Positions 1 to 8,192 of a stretch of 64,000 nucleotides of DNA are shown here, piece by piece. Where the stretch lies: the NCBI RefSeq assembly GCF_019063845.1, contig NZ_CP077683.1, forward strand, positions 992,001 to 1,056,000, in the 5' to 3' direction. The first letter of the stretch is position 1; every line of letters starts with the position of its first letter. Origin of the DNA: Geomonas subterranea. GTDB lineage: Bacteria; Desulfobacterota; Desulfuromonadia; Geobacterales; Geobacteraceae. Under the pieces are notes generated by a model. It had not been told where the DNA came from, made no database searches, and saw only the letters and a program-made list of their open reading frames with translations. Both the position numbers and the translations under genes were made by a program.

Positions 1-1514
1 ACCACCACCTCGCTGTAGCCCAGGTGCGCGTCCACGATGCAGGCGATGCGCTGGTCGCAATGCTTTAAAACCACCGCCGAGAGCGTCAGGTCCCCCGCCT
101 CGCGCCGATCGGTGAGCCCCAGCATCCCCGGCAGGCTGTACAGCGGCGTGGTCGCGCCGCGCACCTTGATCACCTCGCCGCTCCCAAGGGTGTCGATCTC
201 GCTTGCGCGCACCTTGACGATCTCCTGCAGGTACGTTGTGGGGATGGCGAAGGTTTCCCCCCCGCAGGCGACGATCAGCGCGTCCAGGACCGACAGGGTG
301 AGCGGAAGCTGCAGGGTGACCTGGGTGAAGCTCCCCGGCACGCTGGCGAGGGTCACGCTCCCCTTGACCCGCTCTATGTTCTTCTTCACCACGTCCATCC
401 CCACCCCGCGCCCCGAGACGTCGGTGACGATGTCGGCGGTGGAGAAGCCGGGACGGAAGGTGAGGTAGAGGGCCTCGTCGTCGCTGAGCGCCTCGGCCTC
501 GCGGGGATCGAGCACGCCGCGCGCGACCGCGGCGGTCTTGATGCCGGCGGGGTCCATGCCCCGGCCGTCGTCGCGCACCTCGACCAGCACCGAGTTCCCC
601 TGGTGGCGGGCCGAGAGCAGGACCGCGCCCTGGCGCGGCTTCCCGGCGGCCGCGCGCGCCTCGGGGCTTTCGATGCCGTGGGAGAGGGCGTTGGTCAACA
701 GGTGGATCAGGATCGGTTTCAATCCATCGAGGAGCACGCGGTCCATCTCGATGGCCTGCCCGACGATCTGGAAGCGCACCTCGCGCCCCAGTTGCTGCGC
801 GAGGTCGCGCACCAGGCGTTCCAGGCCGTCGGAGATGGTGCGCAGGGGGAGCATGCGCAGCCCCATCGCTTTTGCGTGCAGCTCCTGGATCAGGTAGTCG
901 AGGTAGAGGACGTCCTCCTCCAGCTCCCCGCGAAAGGCCGCAAGCTCCGTGACGTGACCGGCGGGGAGCGCGCCGGTTATCTCCTTGAGGCGGTCCAGCT
1001 TCGATTCCAGGCGCTTCTTGTTGATGATCAGCTCGCCAACCAGGTTCACCAGGTGGTCCAGGGTCTTCACGTCCGCGCGCACCGTGTCCGCAAGCGCCGC
1101 CTCGGGCTGGCTCTCCCGGGGCTCGGTGTGGAGCTGCTGCCCAAGTTCGCCCCGGTCGTACTCCGCGACGAACCGCTCCACGTCCAGTTCCGGCTTCTCG
1201 CCGCGCATCAGGGCCGAGGTGATGAGCGCCACCGCATCGGCCCCCCGTAACAGCAGGTCGATGCCCCGGGCGTCCACCTTGCGCTCGCCGCTCTCCATCC
1301 CCTTTAACTGCTCCTCCATGGTGTGGGTGATGGCGCTGATGTCGGCGAGCCCCACCATGCGCGCCGACCCCTTCAGGGTGTGCGCGTTGCGCAACAGCTC
1401 GTGCAGCAGGTCGGTGCGAGCCGGGTTCTTCTCCAGGACCAGCAGGCCGCTTTGCAGCGAGGCCAGGTGCTCCTCCGCCTCCCGGCAGAAGATCTCCAGG
1501 TAACGGTTCCCCAT
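1..1514 (-). CDS. cheA: CheA-type chemotaxis histidine kinase, 3' end cut by window edge
   Basis: Sensor histidine kinase of a chemosensory array: autophosphorylates on its HPt domain and passes the phosphate to response regulators. About 504 residues are visible from ATG 1514. An HPt domain comes first, with phospho-His about residue 45 in NAHTLKGSARMVGL. A short linker follows, with no evident P2 regulator-binding domain. Then come the dimerisation helices, the HATPase core (N box LLTNALSHGIES, G1 box VRDDGRGMDP, G2 box VSGRGVGMDVV) and the start of the CheW-like domain (LPLTLSVLDALIVACGGETFAIP). The start codon directly follows the MCP stop (1515-1517), so the two are co-transcribed and probably translationally coupled. 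The C-terminus lies outside the window, so a fused receiver domain cannot be excluded. Confidence 0.93.
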   Translation of the reverse strand, partial: MGNRYLEIFCREAEEHLASLQSGLLVLEKNPARTDLLHELLRNAHTLKGSARMVGLADISAITHTMEEQLKGMESGERKVDARGIDLLLRGADAVALITSALMRGEKPELDVERFVAEYDRGELGQQLHTEPRESQPEAALADTVRADVKTLDHLVNLVGELIINKKRLESKLDRLKEITGALPAGHVTELAAFRGELEEDVLYLDYLIQELHAKAMGLRMLPLRTISDGLERLVRDLAQQLGREVRFQIVGQAIEMDRVLLDGLKPILIHLLTNALSHGIESPEARAAAGKPRQGAVLLSARHQGNSVLVEVRDDGRGMDPAGIKTAAVARGVLDPREAEALSDDEALYLTFRPGFSTADIVTDVSGRGVGMDVVKKNIERVKGSVTLASVPGSFTQVTLQLPLTLSVLDALIVACGGETFAIPTTYLQEIVKVRASEIDTLGSGEVIKVRGATTPLYSLPGMLGLTDRREAGDLTLSAVVLKHCDQRIACIVDAHLGYSEVV

Positions 1515-3251
1515 CTAGGCCTCTTCCTCGGTGATCTCCTTAAGCCGCTCGGCGAGTTCCAGTATCTCGGCGATCGCCTTCTCGGTCTCGTGCGCCGAGA
1601 GCGCCACCTGCTGCGCCACGTCGCGCACCTCGGTCATGGTCTCCGCCATCTGCTCGCAGGCCGAGGTCTGCTGCTGCGTGGAAAGGGTGATCTCCTTGGC
1701 GGTGCGGGCGGTCTCCTGGGCGGTGGACATGATGGAGGCGAAGGAGAACTGCACCTTGTCGACCAGGTGGGAGGCCGCGTCGACCGCCTTGGTCCCCTCC
1801 TCGGTGACCATGATGGTGTTGTTGGTGGCGCGCTGGATCTCGCCGATGAGCCCCTTGATCTGGCGGGTCGCCTCGACGGTCCGGTCGGCCAGGCGCTTCA
1901 CCTCCTGGGCCACGATGGCGAAGCGCTTCCCCGCCTCGCCGGCGCCCGCCGCCTCGATGGCCGCGTTGAGCGCGAGGAGGTTGGTCTGGTCGCTGATCTC
2001 GTCGATGATCTCCACGATGCCGCCGATCTTCTGGCTGTTGTCCCCAAGCTCGAGCATGCTCTTCGCGATGCTCTGCACCTGGCTTCTGACCTGTCCCATC
2101 CCGTCGATGGCGTTGGTGACGTCCTCGCGGCCGCTGTTGCAGTTCCTGGTGGTGTCCTCGGCGACCGCCTCCACGCTCTTCGAGTTGCCGGTGATCATCT
2201 TGGCGGTGATGGCGATCTCCTCGCTGGTCGTCGTCACCTCCTGGACCGCGCTCGCCTGCTGGGTCGAGCCCGACGCCTGCTGCGCGCTGATGGCCATCAT
2301 CTCGTTGGCGGCGCTGGAGAGCTGGATCACCGCTTCCTTCACCGAGGCGATCAGGCGCCCCGAGCGCCCGATCTCGTCCTTCAGGTCCCTCACGATCACC
2401 GTGGTCATCACGTTGAAGGCCTCGGCCAGTTCGCCGATCTCGTCGTTGCTCTCAACGGGGATGGTTTCGTCCAGGTCCCCGCCGGTGATCTTGTGCGCCT
2501 TCTCGGTCAGCTTGCGCAAAGGCTGCACCGCGCGGCTCACCACCACCAGGATGGTGATGCTCGCCACCAGGAGCATGATCGCCATGCTCCCGACGATCTG
2601 GTTTCTAAGCTCGGCCCCCTTCTGCTCGGTCTTCACCATCGAGAAGCCGATCCGGAAGGAGCCCCAGTGTTTCCCCTTCACGTAGACGGGGGCTGAGAGG
2701 TCCCACATGGTCTCGCCTGTGTCACGCTGGTAGACCTGCTTCAGTATCGGCTCCACGTTCTTCGACGCCGCGACCCCCACCGGGTCGTTGAACATCCGCT
2801 TGGTGCGGTTGTTGAGCTTGTCCTTCTCCCGGTCGCCGGTGAGCGGGGCGGAATACTTGCTGTTGTGAGTCGGGATGTAGCCGTTTCTGTCGGTCAGGAC
2901 CGCGAACACGATCTGGTCGTCCTTCAGGAACTCGTCCTCGAGCGCCTGCACCGCCTGGTCCGTGAACCGGTCGAACTGGGTGTGGAACTTCTGGGGCTCC
3001 GTGTTCGGAATCGGGATGTAGCGCTCGTCGAAGAGCTGGTCCTGGGTGAGGGTGCCGTTGGCCACCGCCTCCTCCATGATCCGTTCCATCGACCTGGCCC
3101 CGGTCTGCGCCAGGATGCGCCCCTTGGAGAGGAGTTCCTCCTCCATGTTGGCGCGTCGCGAACGGACGAAATAGACCGAGAAGGCGGTCATGATGACCAC
3201 CATGACCATGATGAGAACGCTGACGATCTTTACCGATAGCTTGTTGGACAT
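1515..3251 (-). CDS. Methyl-accepting chemotaxis protein
   Basis: 578-aa transmembrane chemoreceptor. TM1 is about residues 7-28. A periplasmic sensor of about 190 residues follows; its end ([21 protein letters not shown]) resembles the PAS-like sensors of Geobacter MCPs, some of which bind heme c. No CXXCH is present, so heme attachment is not supported. TM2 is about residues 222-244. A HAMP domain follows ([19 protein letters not shown]), then a long signalling coiled coil with the hairpin tip [18 protein letters not shown]. The tip carries Gly where the usual AARAGE motif has Arg, and GKRF instead of GRGF. No C-terminal receptor pentapeptide for CheR docking is visible. It lies between cheW and cheA and presumably feeds that CheA. 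Confidence 0.93.
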   Translation of the reverse strand: MSNKLSVKIVSVLIMVMVVIMTAFSVYFVRSRRANMEEELLSKGRILAQTGARSMERIMEEAVANGTLTQDQLFDERYIPIPNTEPQKFHTQFDRFTDQAVQALEDEFLKDDQIVFAVLTDRNGYIPTHNSKYSAPLTGDREKDKLNNRTKRMFNDPVGVAASKNVEPILKQVYQRDTGETMWDLSAPVYVKGKHWGSFRIGFSMVKTEQKGAELRNQIVGSMAIMLLVASITILVVVSRAVQPLRKLTEKAHKITGGDLDETIPVESNDEIGELAEAFNVMTTVIVRDLKDEIGRSGRLIASVKEAVIQLSSAANEMMAISAQQASGSTQQASAVQEVTTTSEEIAITAKMITGNSKSVEAVAEDTTRNCNSGREDVTNAIDGMGQVRSQVQSIAKSMLELGDNSQKIGGIVEIIDEISDQTNLLALNAAIEAAGAGEAGKRFAIVAQEVKRLADRTVEATRQIKGLIGEIQRATNNTIMVTEEGTKAVDAASHLVDKVQFSFASIMSTAQETARTAKEITLSTQQQTSACEQMAETMTEVRDVAQQVALSAHETEKAIAEILELAERLKEITEEEA

Positions 3252-3322
3252 GTCGAAACCCCAATATCTAATTTTATGTTCGAAACTTCCTTATCCTCGT
3301 GCGAAGCCTGCCCCGCGCCCCT

Positions 3323-3859
3323 TCACGCCTCGCCGGCGACCAGCTCGGGGTCTGCCAGAAGCGTCTCCATGTCGAGCAGGATCACGTTCCCTTCCTCGAG
3401 GTTGAAGTGTCCCCTGACGAACTGCGCCTTCATCCCGGAACCGGAGGCGACCGGCTCGAAGCCGTCGAAAGAGAGCCCCTGCACCCCGTGGGCCGCTTCC
3501 GCGAGGATGCCGGTGGCGAAGTTCTCCCCCCGCACCACCAGGATCCTCCCCGTGGGACCGATCTCGGGCTGGGGAAGTCCAAGCATGGGGCGGATGTCGA
3601 TGGCGGCGGTTATCTCGCCGCGCAGGTTGAAGATCCCCCTGATCAGGCTCTGCACGGCAGGTACCCGCACCAGCTTTGGGACACGGATCACCTCGGAGGC
3701 GTAGTGGGTTTCGAAGGCGTAGCGCTTGCCACCCAGGGTGAACACCAGGCATTCAAGGGTCTCTTTCGCCTCGCTCTCCTCCCCGGCGAGCGCCTGCCAG
3801 TATTCTTCCCGCATCTGGCTCAGGATGGAGCGGATGTCGTAGCTGTTGTCGTCTCCCAT
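3323..3859 (-). CDS. cheW: CheW-type chemotaxis coupling protein
   Basis: 178-aa scaffold that couples receptors to CheA. One CheW domain spans roughly residues 35-165 (LECLVFTLGGKRYAFETHYASEV at its start, FNLRGEITAAIDIRPMLGLP in the middle). I chose ATG 3859 because AGAGG sits about 7 bases upstream. An in-frame GTG at 3877 would add six residues but has a poorer ribosome site. It lies 30 bases downstream of the cheR stop and 71 bases upstream of the MCP start, all on one strand, so the cluster looks like one operon. The N-terminal 30 residues before the domain are acidic and probably flexible. Confidence 0.92.
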   Translation of the reverse strand: MGDDNSYDIRSILSQMREEYWQALAGEESEAKETLECLVFTLGGKRYAFETHYASEVIRVPKLVRVPAVQSLIRGIFNLRGEITAAIDIRPMLGLPQPEIGPTGRILVVRGENFATGILAEAAHGVQGLSFDGFEPVASGSGMKAQFVRGHFNLEEGNVILLDMETLLADPELVAGEA

Positions 3860-3889
3860 CGCAATACCTCTCGTCACGGCGACGGCGGC

Positions 3890-5803
3890 CTAGGCCACCC
3901 GTGCCAGCGTGTTCTGCAGTTGCAGCATGCAAACGGCCCTGGTGAGCCCCCCGGAGAAGGGGACGGTTTCCTCTTCGCGGCTGCGCGACAGGATCTTGAT
4001 GCTGTTCCTGATCTCCCGTGCCCCGTCGGCGATCCGTCCCTGGCGCAGGTGCAGCCGTCCCATGTGGTAGCGCGGCATGATGAAGTCGTGGTCCAGAAGA
4101 AGCGCCTTGCGGTACTCCCGGGCCGCCTCGTCCAGCCGGTCTGCAGCGTCAAGGAGCACACCCTTAAGGAAGTAGGCCTCGGGGAGCAGGTCGTTCAGCG
4201 CCAGGACCCGCTCGCTCGTCTCCAGCGCCTGATCCAGAGCCCCCTTGCCGGCCAGGATGAACCCCTTGAGCACCAGGGCGTCGGGAAGGTCGGGAGTGCG
4301 CTCCAGCACCAGTTCCAGAAGCTCCTGGGCCGGGTCGAATTCCTCGCGGTCGAAAAGTTCGCGCGCCGCCTGTAAAAGCTGCGCGTCGTCCGGTGCCGCG
4401 TCGCGGGGCTCCGCGGGGCACGGCGCGGCGGGTTGCGGCTGCCGCGGCTGCGGCTCCGTCTCCGTCTCCGTCTCCCCCTGCCAGGGCGTCTGCTCGCTCA
4501 GCCACGCGGCCGCCAACCGGAGCTGTTCGGCGGTGAGTCCGCAGGGATCGTCGCCTCTTCGCTCCTCCGGGGGGAGGGGGGCGATGACGGCCGCAGGCGC
4601 GACGCAGGCGCTCCTCACGTAGTAGAAGCTTTTCTCTTTGCGCTTCAGTTCGAGGTCCAGGCCGCGCTGCAGCAGGGTCTCCGAGTGTCCCAGAAAGAGA
4701 AGCCCCGAAGGTTTGAGCGCCCCGGCGAACCTCTCCAGCATCCCCGCCGCGGTCTCGGGAGTGAAGTAGATGAGGACGTTGCGGCAGAAGATGGCGTCGA
4801 GGTCCCGCAACTCGTCGCAGACCGGCTCCCGGCAGGGGACGGAGAGGTTCAGGTGGGAGAACTGCACCAGTTGCTTCACCTCGTCCCGGATGAGGAAGCT
4901 TTCGCCGACCCGCCTGAAATAGCGGGCGGACTGTTCCGGGGTGGTGATCCTCATGGACCACGGGGAGTAGACCCCTTCGCGCGCTCTCTTCAGCGAGCGG
5001 TTGTTGATGTCGGTCGCGATGATCCGGATGTCGCGCTCCCTCCAGTCCGGAAGCGCCTCCATGAGCGTCATGGCGATGGAGTACGGCTCCTCGCCGGTGG
5101 AGCACCCCGCCGACCAGATCCTGATCGGGCCGGCGCCGGCGAAACGGGCGGTGCAGTGCTCCTTCAGCACCTCGAAGTGCGCGGGATAGCGGTAGAAATA
5201 GGTCTCCCCGACGGTCAGGAACTGAAGCAGCTTCTGGAGCTCGTGCCGGTCCTCGCCGTGCTCTTTCAGGTACTGCAGGTACTCCTTGAAATCGGTCAGG
5301 CGCAGTGCCGCCATCCGCTTGAGCAGTCCGCGCGTCAGAGCCGCGCGGTTGCGCTGGTCGAAGTGCAGCCCGCTTCGGGAGAGGATGTGCCGGGAGAATG
5401 CTGCCGCCACGCGCGGCTCGAGTTCCTGCTCTTGCGGGGGGACGTCCTTTCTGAGCGTCACCGCCGTGATGTCGTCCATGAGGCGCTTCACGTCCAGGGG
5501 CTTGCCGATGAAGTCGAAGACCTGCAAAAGCTCCGCCTCGAGCCTCAGGCACTCCGAGATGACGATGACCGGAACGGAGCGCGGCCCCGACGGCGTCTGC
5601 ACCCTGTGCTCTATGGCGAGAGGGGGGATTTTCGCCGCATCCAGGGCGAGGATGATCAGATCCGGTTTCTGGCGCCTGATGGCGGGAAAGGCCTCCTTTT
5701 CCTGCGCGACGCAACGGATGGTGTGCCCGGCATCCCGCAGCAGCTCACCCAGGTAGGTGGTGAAGGATTCGTTGTCGCTGATGATGAGGATTTGCAGTGG
5801 CAA
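3890..5803 (-). CDS. cheR: Receiver-CheR methyltransferase-TPR fusion
   Basis: 637-aa chemoreceptor glutamate methyltransferase in an unusual three-part form. Residues 1-118 resemble a receiver domain: D10 and K101 (GKPLD) are in place, but the expected phospho-Asp position after LIIL is Ala, with Asp two residues later, so phosphorylation is doubtful. Residues about 135-200 are the CheR helical domain, ending in TVGETYFYR. Residues about 225-395 are the SAM-binding domain (WSAGCSTGEEPYS at 230-242, later FCRNVLIYF). A Pro/Glu-rich linker leads to TPR-like helices (about 475-620), as in CheR-TPR proteins of Wsp and Frz type pathways. The start is TTG 5803, preceded by GAGAGGA. First gene of the chemosensory operon. 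Confidence 0.9.
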   Translation of the reverse strand: MPLQILIISDNESFTTYLGELLRDAGHTIRCVAQEKEAFPAIRRQKPDLIILALDAAKIPPLAIEHRVQTPSGPRSVPVIVISECLRLEAELLQVFDFIGKPLDVKRLMDDITAVTLRKDVPPQEQELEPRVAAAFSRHILSRSGLHFDQRNRAALTRGLLKRMAALRLTDFKEYLQYLKEHGEDRHELQKLLQFLTVGETYFYRYPAHFEVLKEHCTARFAGAGPIRIWSAGCSTGEEPYSIAMTLMEALPDWRERDIRIIATDINNRSLKRAREGVYSPWSMRITTPEQSARYFRRVGESFLIRDEVKQLVQFSHLNLSVPCREPVCDELRDLDAIFCRNVLIYFTPETAAGMLERFAGALKPSGLLFLGHSETLLQRGLDLELKRKEKSFYYVRSACVAPAAVIAPLPPEERRGDDPCGLTAEQLRLAAAWLSEQTPWQGETETETEPQPRQPQPAAPCPAEPRDAAPDDAQLLQAARELFDREEFDPAQELLELVLERTPDLPDALVLKGFILAGKGALDQALETSERVLALNDLLPEAYFLKGVLLDAADRLDEAAREYRKALLLDHDFIMPRYHMGRLHLRQGRIADGAREIRNSIKILSRSREEETVPFSGGLTRAVCMLQLQNTLARVA

Positions 5804-6131
5804 GTGGCTGTCCTCTCCCTGCGTATCCTGGGGGCCGGGTTGAAGCGCCAGAGGTGGCGGAAAGATCCGTGTACATCGTAATAAAACGGTCTGGTAAAAG
5901 GTAATAGTCCGAAATCACAACAATACTATTGGTTTAATCTAAACAGGTCAACTAAAATTAATTTCATCCGTAAAATAATGTTCTGATGATTTATCTCCTT
6001 GAATTACCATGCAAGATTGCAATCACGGGTGTCGATGTTAAAAACTTACAATGTTTTGCCAGCCCCGAAAAATAACCGCGACAGCGGCTTGACCCGCCTC
6101 AGTCTTGGGGCGCTGGTTCACGAGGATACCC
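5804..6131. other. Divergent intergenic region, cheR / wecB
   Basis: 328 bases between two divergent genes, visibly A+T-rich in the middle (about 5880-6060) and so probably carrying both promoters. An AATAGT...ACTATT inverted repeat with a 14-base spacer lies around 5902-5929. I could not assign a convincing -35/-10 pair or a sigma-28 or sigma-54 site. No gene is supported here. Confidence 0.5.
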
Positions 6132-7217
6132 ATGAACGTCCTGCTGATTGCCGGTGCCAGACCAAATTTCATGAAAATCGCTCCCATCTACCGCGCCTCG
6201 CTCGCCTGCCGGTCGGTACGCTGCAGCATCGTTCACACCGGCCAGCACTACGACCAGGAGATGTCCGGCACCTTCTTCGAGGAGCTGGAGATCCCGCAAC
6301 CGCGCTACTCGCTGAATTCAGGTTCCGGCACCCACGCCGCCCAGACCGCTGCCGTCATGGTGGCCTTCGAGGAGGTCTGCCTCAAGGAGCGCCCCGACCT
6401 CGTCCTGGTGGTGGGGGACGTGAACTCGACCCTGGCCTGTTCCATCGTGGCGAAAAAGTGCGGCATAGCGGTGGCACACGTGGAGGCCGGGTTGCGCAGC
6501 TTCGATCTGGCCATGCCCGAGGAGATAAACCGGATGGTGACCGACGCCATCTCGGACCATTTTTTCGTCACCGAGGAGAGTGCCGTCGACAACCTGCTCA
6601 GGGAGGGGAAGCCGGCCGGGCGGATCCACGCGGTGGGGCACGTGATGGTCGACAACCTGCTGCACCAGGTGGAGTGCCTCTCCCGCCAGGATCAGACGCT
6701 CCTCAAGGGGTTCCCGCTGAAGGAGCAGGCGCACCCCTACCTGTTCCTCACCCTGCATCGTCCCTCCAACGTCGATTGCCGCGCGACCTTTTCCGGCATA
6801 GTGGAGGCTCTGAACCAACTGGCCCAGAGCCGGACCATTTTCTTCCCGGTGCACCCGCGCACCGCGAAGATGATGCAGGAGCACGGTATCCTCCTTTCCG
6901 ACAAGGTGGTCCTGTTGCCGCCGCTTGGCTACCGTGACGCACTGTTTCTCTGGAAGGACGCCGAGGCCGTGTTGACCGACAGTGGCGGACTACAGGAGGA
7001 AACCACCGCCCTCGGTGTTCCCTGCGTGACCATCAGGGAGAATACGGAGCGTCCCATCACCGTCGAACTTGGTAGCAACGTCCTCGCGGGGACCTCGCCG
7101 CAAGGGATCCTCAACGGGTTCCGGGAGAGCCTGGCCAAGAAGGAAACGGCGCGTGTACCGCCGCTTTGGGACGGGCGGGCAGCGCAGCGCATATGGAAAG
7201 TGCTTACCGAAGGGTAG
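6132..7217 (+). CDS. wecB: UDP-N-acetylglucosamine 2-epimerase (non-hydrolysing)
   Basis: 361-aa cytoplasmic enzyme interconverting UDP-GlcNAc and UDP-ManNAc, a precursor step for surface polysaccharide. It has the GT-B fold typical of the family, of normal length. Recognisable motifs are the N-terminal AGARPNFMKIAPIYRA, HTGQHYDQEMSG, GDVNSTLA, VAHVEAGLRSFD, MPEEINRMVTD, LTLHRPSNVD and DSGGLQEET near the C-terminus. ATG 6132 is chosen over the in-frame ATG 6105 because the protein family starts at MNVLLIAGARP and CGAGGA lies just upstream. No other polysaccharide genes are adjacent, so the target polymer is unknown. Confidence 0.95.
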   Translation: MNVLLIAGARPNFMKIAPIYRASLACRSVRCSIVHTGQHYDQEMSGTFFEELEIPQPRYSLNSGSGTHAAQTAAVMVAFEEVCLKERPDLVLVVGDVNSTLACSIVAKKCGIAVAHVEAGLRSFDLAMPEEINRMVTDAISDHFFVTEESAVDNLLREGKPAGRIHAVGHVMVDNLLHQVECLSRQDQTLLKGFPLKEQAHPYLFLTLHRPSNVDCRATFSGIVEALNQLAQSRTIFFPVHPRTAKMMQEHGILLSDKVVLLPPLGYRDALFLWKDAEAVLTDSGGLQEETTALGVPCVTIRENTERPITVELGSNVLAGTSPQGILNGFRESLAKKETARVPPLWDGRAAQRIWKVLTEG

Positions 7218-7233
7218 AGGAAACGATCATCCC

Positions 7234-7262
7234 TTGACAGGAAATTATTGCGGATATAGTAT
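7234..7262 (+). promoter_or_regulatory. Sigma-70 promoter of the zinc-ribbon gene
   Basis: TTGACA at 7234-7239, 17-base spacer, TAGTAT at 7257-7262. It lies about 40 bases upstream of the FmdB-family start, so that gene can be transcribed independently of wecB. Confidence 0.7.
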
Positions 7263-7302
7263 ATGCAAAAATTTGAATATGAGTAAGACCAGGAGAGACA
7301 CC

Positions 7303-7479
7303 ATGCCCATTTTCGAGTACGTTTGCAACGACTGCGGTACCCGGTTCGAGAAGCTGCAAAAAGGGAACGCCGCCGAGGAATGCGGTTGTCCGGCCTGCGG
7401 TTCGGCCGCGGTGAAGAAGGCGCTATCCACCTTCGCGGCGGGAAGCGGGGCGGCGACGAAGTGCCACAGCGGCGGCTGA
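7303..7479 (+). CDS. FmdB-family zinc ribbon protein
   Basis: 58-aa small protein of the FmdB / CxxC_CxxC_SSSS type. It starts MPIFEYVCNDCGTRFEKL and has a second pair CPACGS, so four cysteines (two CXXC knuckles) can bind one zinc or iron. The tail is Gly/Ala-rich with an extra Cys-His. Members are often called putative regulatory proteins, but the function is not established. AGGAGA precedes ATG 7303, and the gene has its own promoter and an intrinsic terminator, so it is monocistronic. Confidence 0.88.
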   Translation: MPIFEYVCNDCGTRFEKLQKGNAAEECGCPACGSAAVKKALSTFAAGSGAATKCHSGG

Positions 7480-7525
7480 AGGGTATGATCGGCCGCCCAG
7501 TTGGGCGTCGCACGAAGTGAGAAGG

Positions 7526-7554
7526 GGAGGTCGCAGGCGACCTCCTTTTTTTTT
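7526..7554 (+). terminator. Intrinsic terminator after the zinc-ribbon gene
   Basis: Perfect 9-bp stem GGAGGTCGC / GCGACCTCC with a 2-base loop, followed by nine T residues. Confidence 0.9.
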
Positions 7555-7570
7555 ACCTGCCTCTCCAGCT

Positions 7571-7690
7571 CTCCCCCTCCCTTGACCCAGGCCTATACAA
7601 CGGGAGGGGCAGGGGGTGGGTGAACCTGCCATGAGCACGAAGGTGGCACCTACCCCCACCCCCTGACCCCCTCACGCGAGGGGAGGGGGA
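7571..7690. repeat. REP/MITE-like G/C-rich inverted repeat (family B, copy 1)
   Basis: About 120 bases with pyrimidine/purine-strand arms: an ACGGGAGGGGCAGGGGGTGG half faces a CCCCCACCCCCTGACCCCC half around a short centre. A related element lies at 11101-11204. It is non-coding and sits between a terminator and the next promoter. Confidence 0.65.
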
Positions 7691-7786
7691 CTTATCCGGA
7701 TAGTGCGACATCCTAACAACAACGCTGACTTTGGCGCCGCACCGGCGGGGGGCGCCGAGCGTGTTTCCGTAAACAGAGGAATTATC

Positions 7787-7816
7787 TTGACATGCAAAAA
7801 GCCGAATGTGTATTGT
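7787..7816 (+). promoter_or_regulatory. Sigma-70 promoter of small membrane protein gene
   Basis: TTGACA at 7787-7792, 18-base spacer, TATTGT at 7811-7816 with an upstream TGTG. It lies 50 bases before the GTG start at 7866. Confidence 0.65.
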
Positions 7817-7865
7817 GCCGTGGCATGAGGCGCGGTCGAGTGGTCGCGTCTTTTGGGAGGGGCAT

Positions 7866-8111
7866 GTGGGAAAGCTGAAACTGCCGGGATACGGCACCCT
7901 GATTCCGGTCGCCGTGCTGCTCGGTCTCGCCCCTTTTGTCCCCGAGCCGCACCTGGTCGGCAAGGTGTGGATGCTTCTTTCGGGGAGCCTGACCAAGCCG
8001 TTGGATATATTCGACCTTTTCTGGCATGTCTGGCCTTTCGCGTTGCTGGCCTGCCGCGTCGTGGTGGATTTTCGGGGCGGAGGGAAACCGGCCGCCGGTC
8101 ACCGACCGTAG
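7866..8111 (+). CDS. Small membrane protein, function unknown
   Basis: 81-aa protein starting VGKLKLPGYGTLIPV. A first hydrophobic stretch (about residues 9-25) and a second around WHVWPFALLACRVVV (about 51-65) suggest two membrane segments, with a basic tail. GTG 7866 has GGGAGGGG immediately upstream; the nearby ATG at 7864 is out of frame. I associate the pattern loosely with short proteins annotated near RND transporters in Geobacter, but assign no function. It lies 81 bases before the CoA-disulfide-reductase gene and may share its transcript. Confidence 0.72.
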   Translation: MGKLKLPGYGTLIPVAVLLGLAPFVPEPHLVGKVWMLLSGSLTKPLDIFDLFWHVWPFALLACRVVVDFRGGGKPAAGHRP

Positions 8112-8192
8112 CGTGGCGAGGCCGGATGAGCGTTATCCCGGCTGCGGAGCTGCTGCGCTGAGCCTGCAGACGATAGCTGCAAGGAGACGTGG

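Noticed and set aside
1515-3251. Heme-binding periplasmic sensor in the MCP
   Set aside because: The domain resembles heme-containing Geobacter sensors but contains no CXXCH.
1-5803. Flagellar chemotaxis operon
   Set aside because: No cheY, flagellar or motility gene is visible; the CheR-TPR layout points to an alternative chemosensory pathway, so motility is not claimed.
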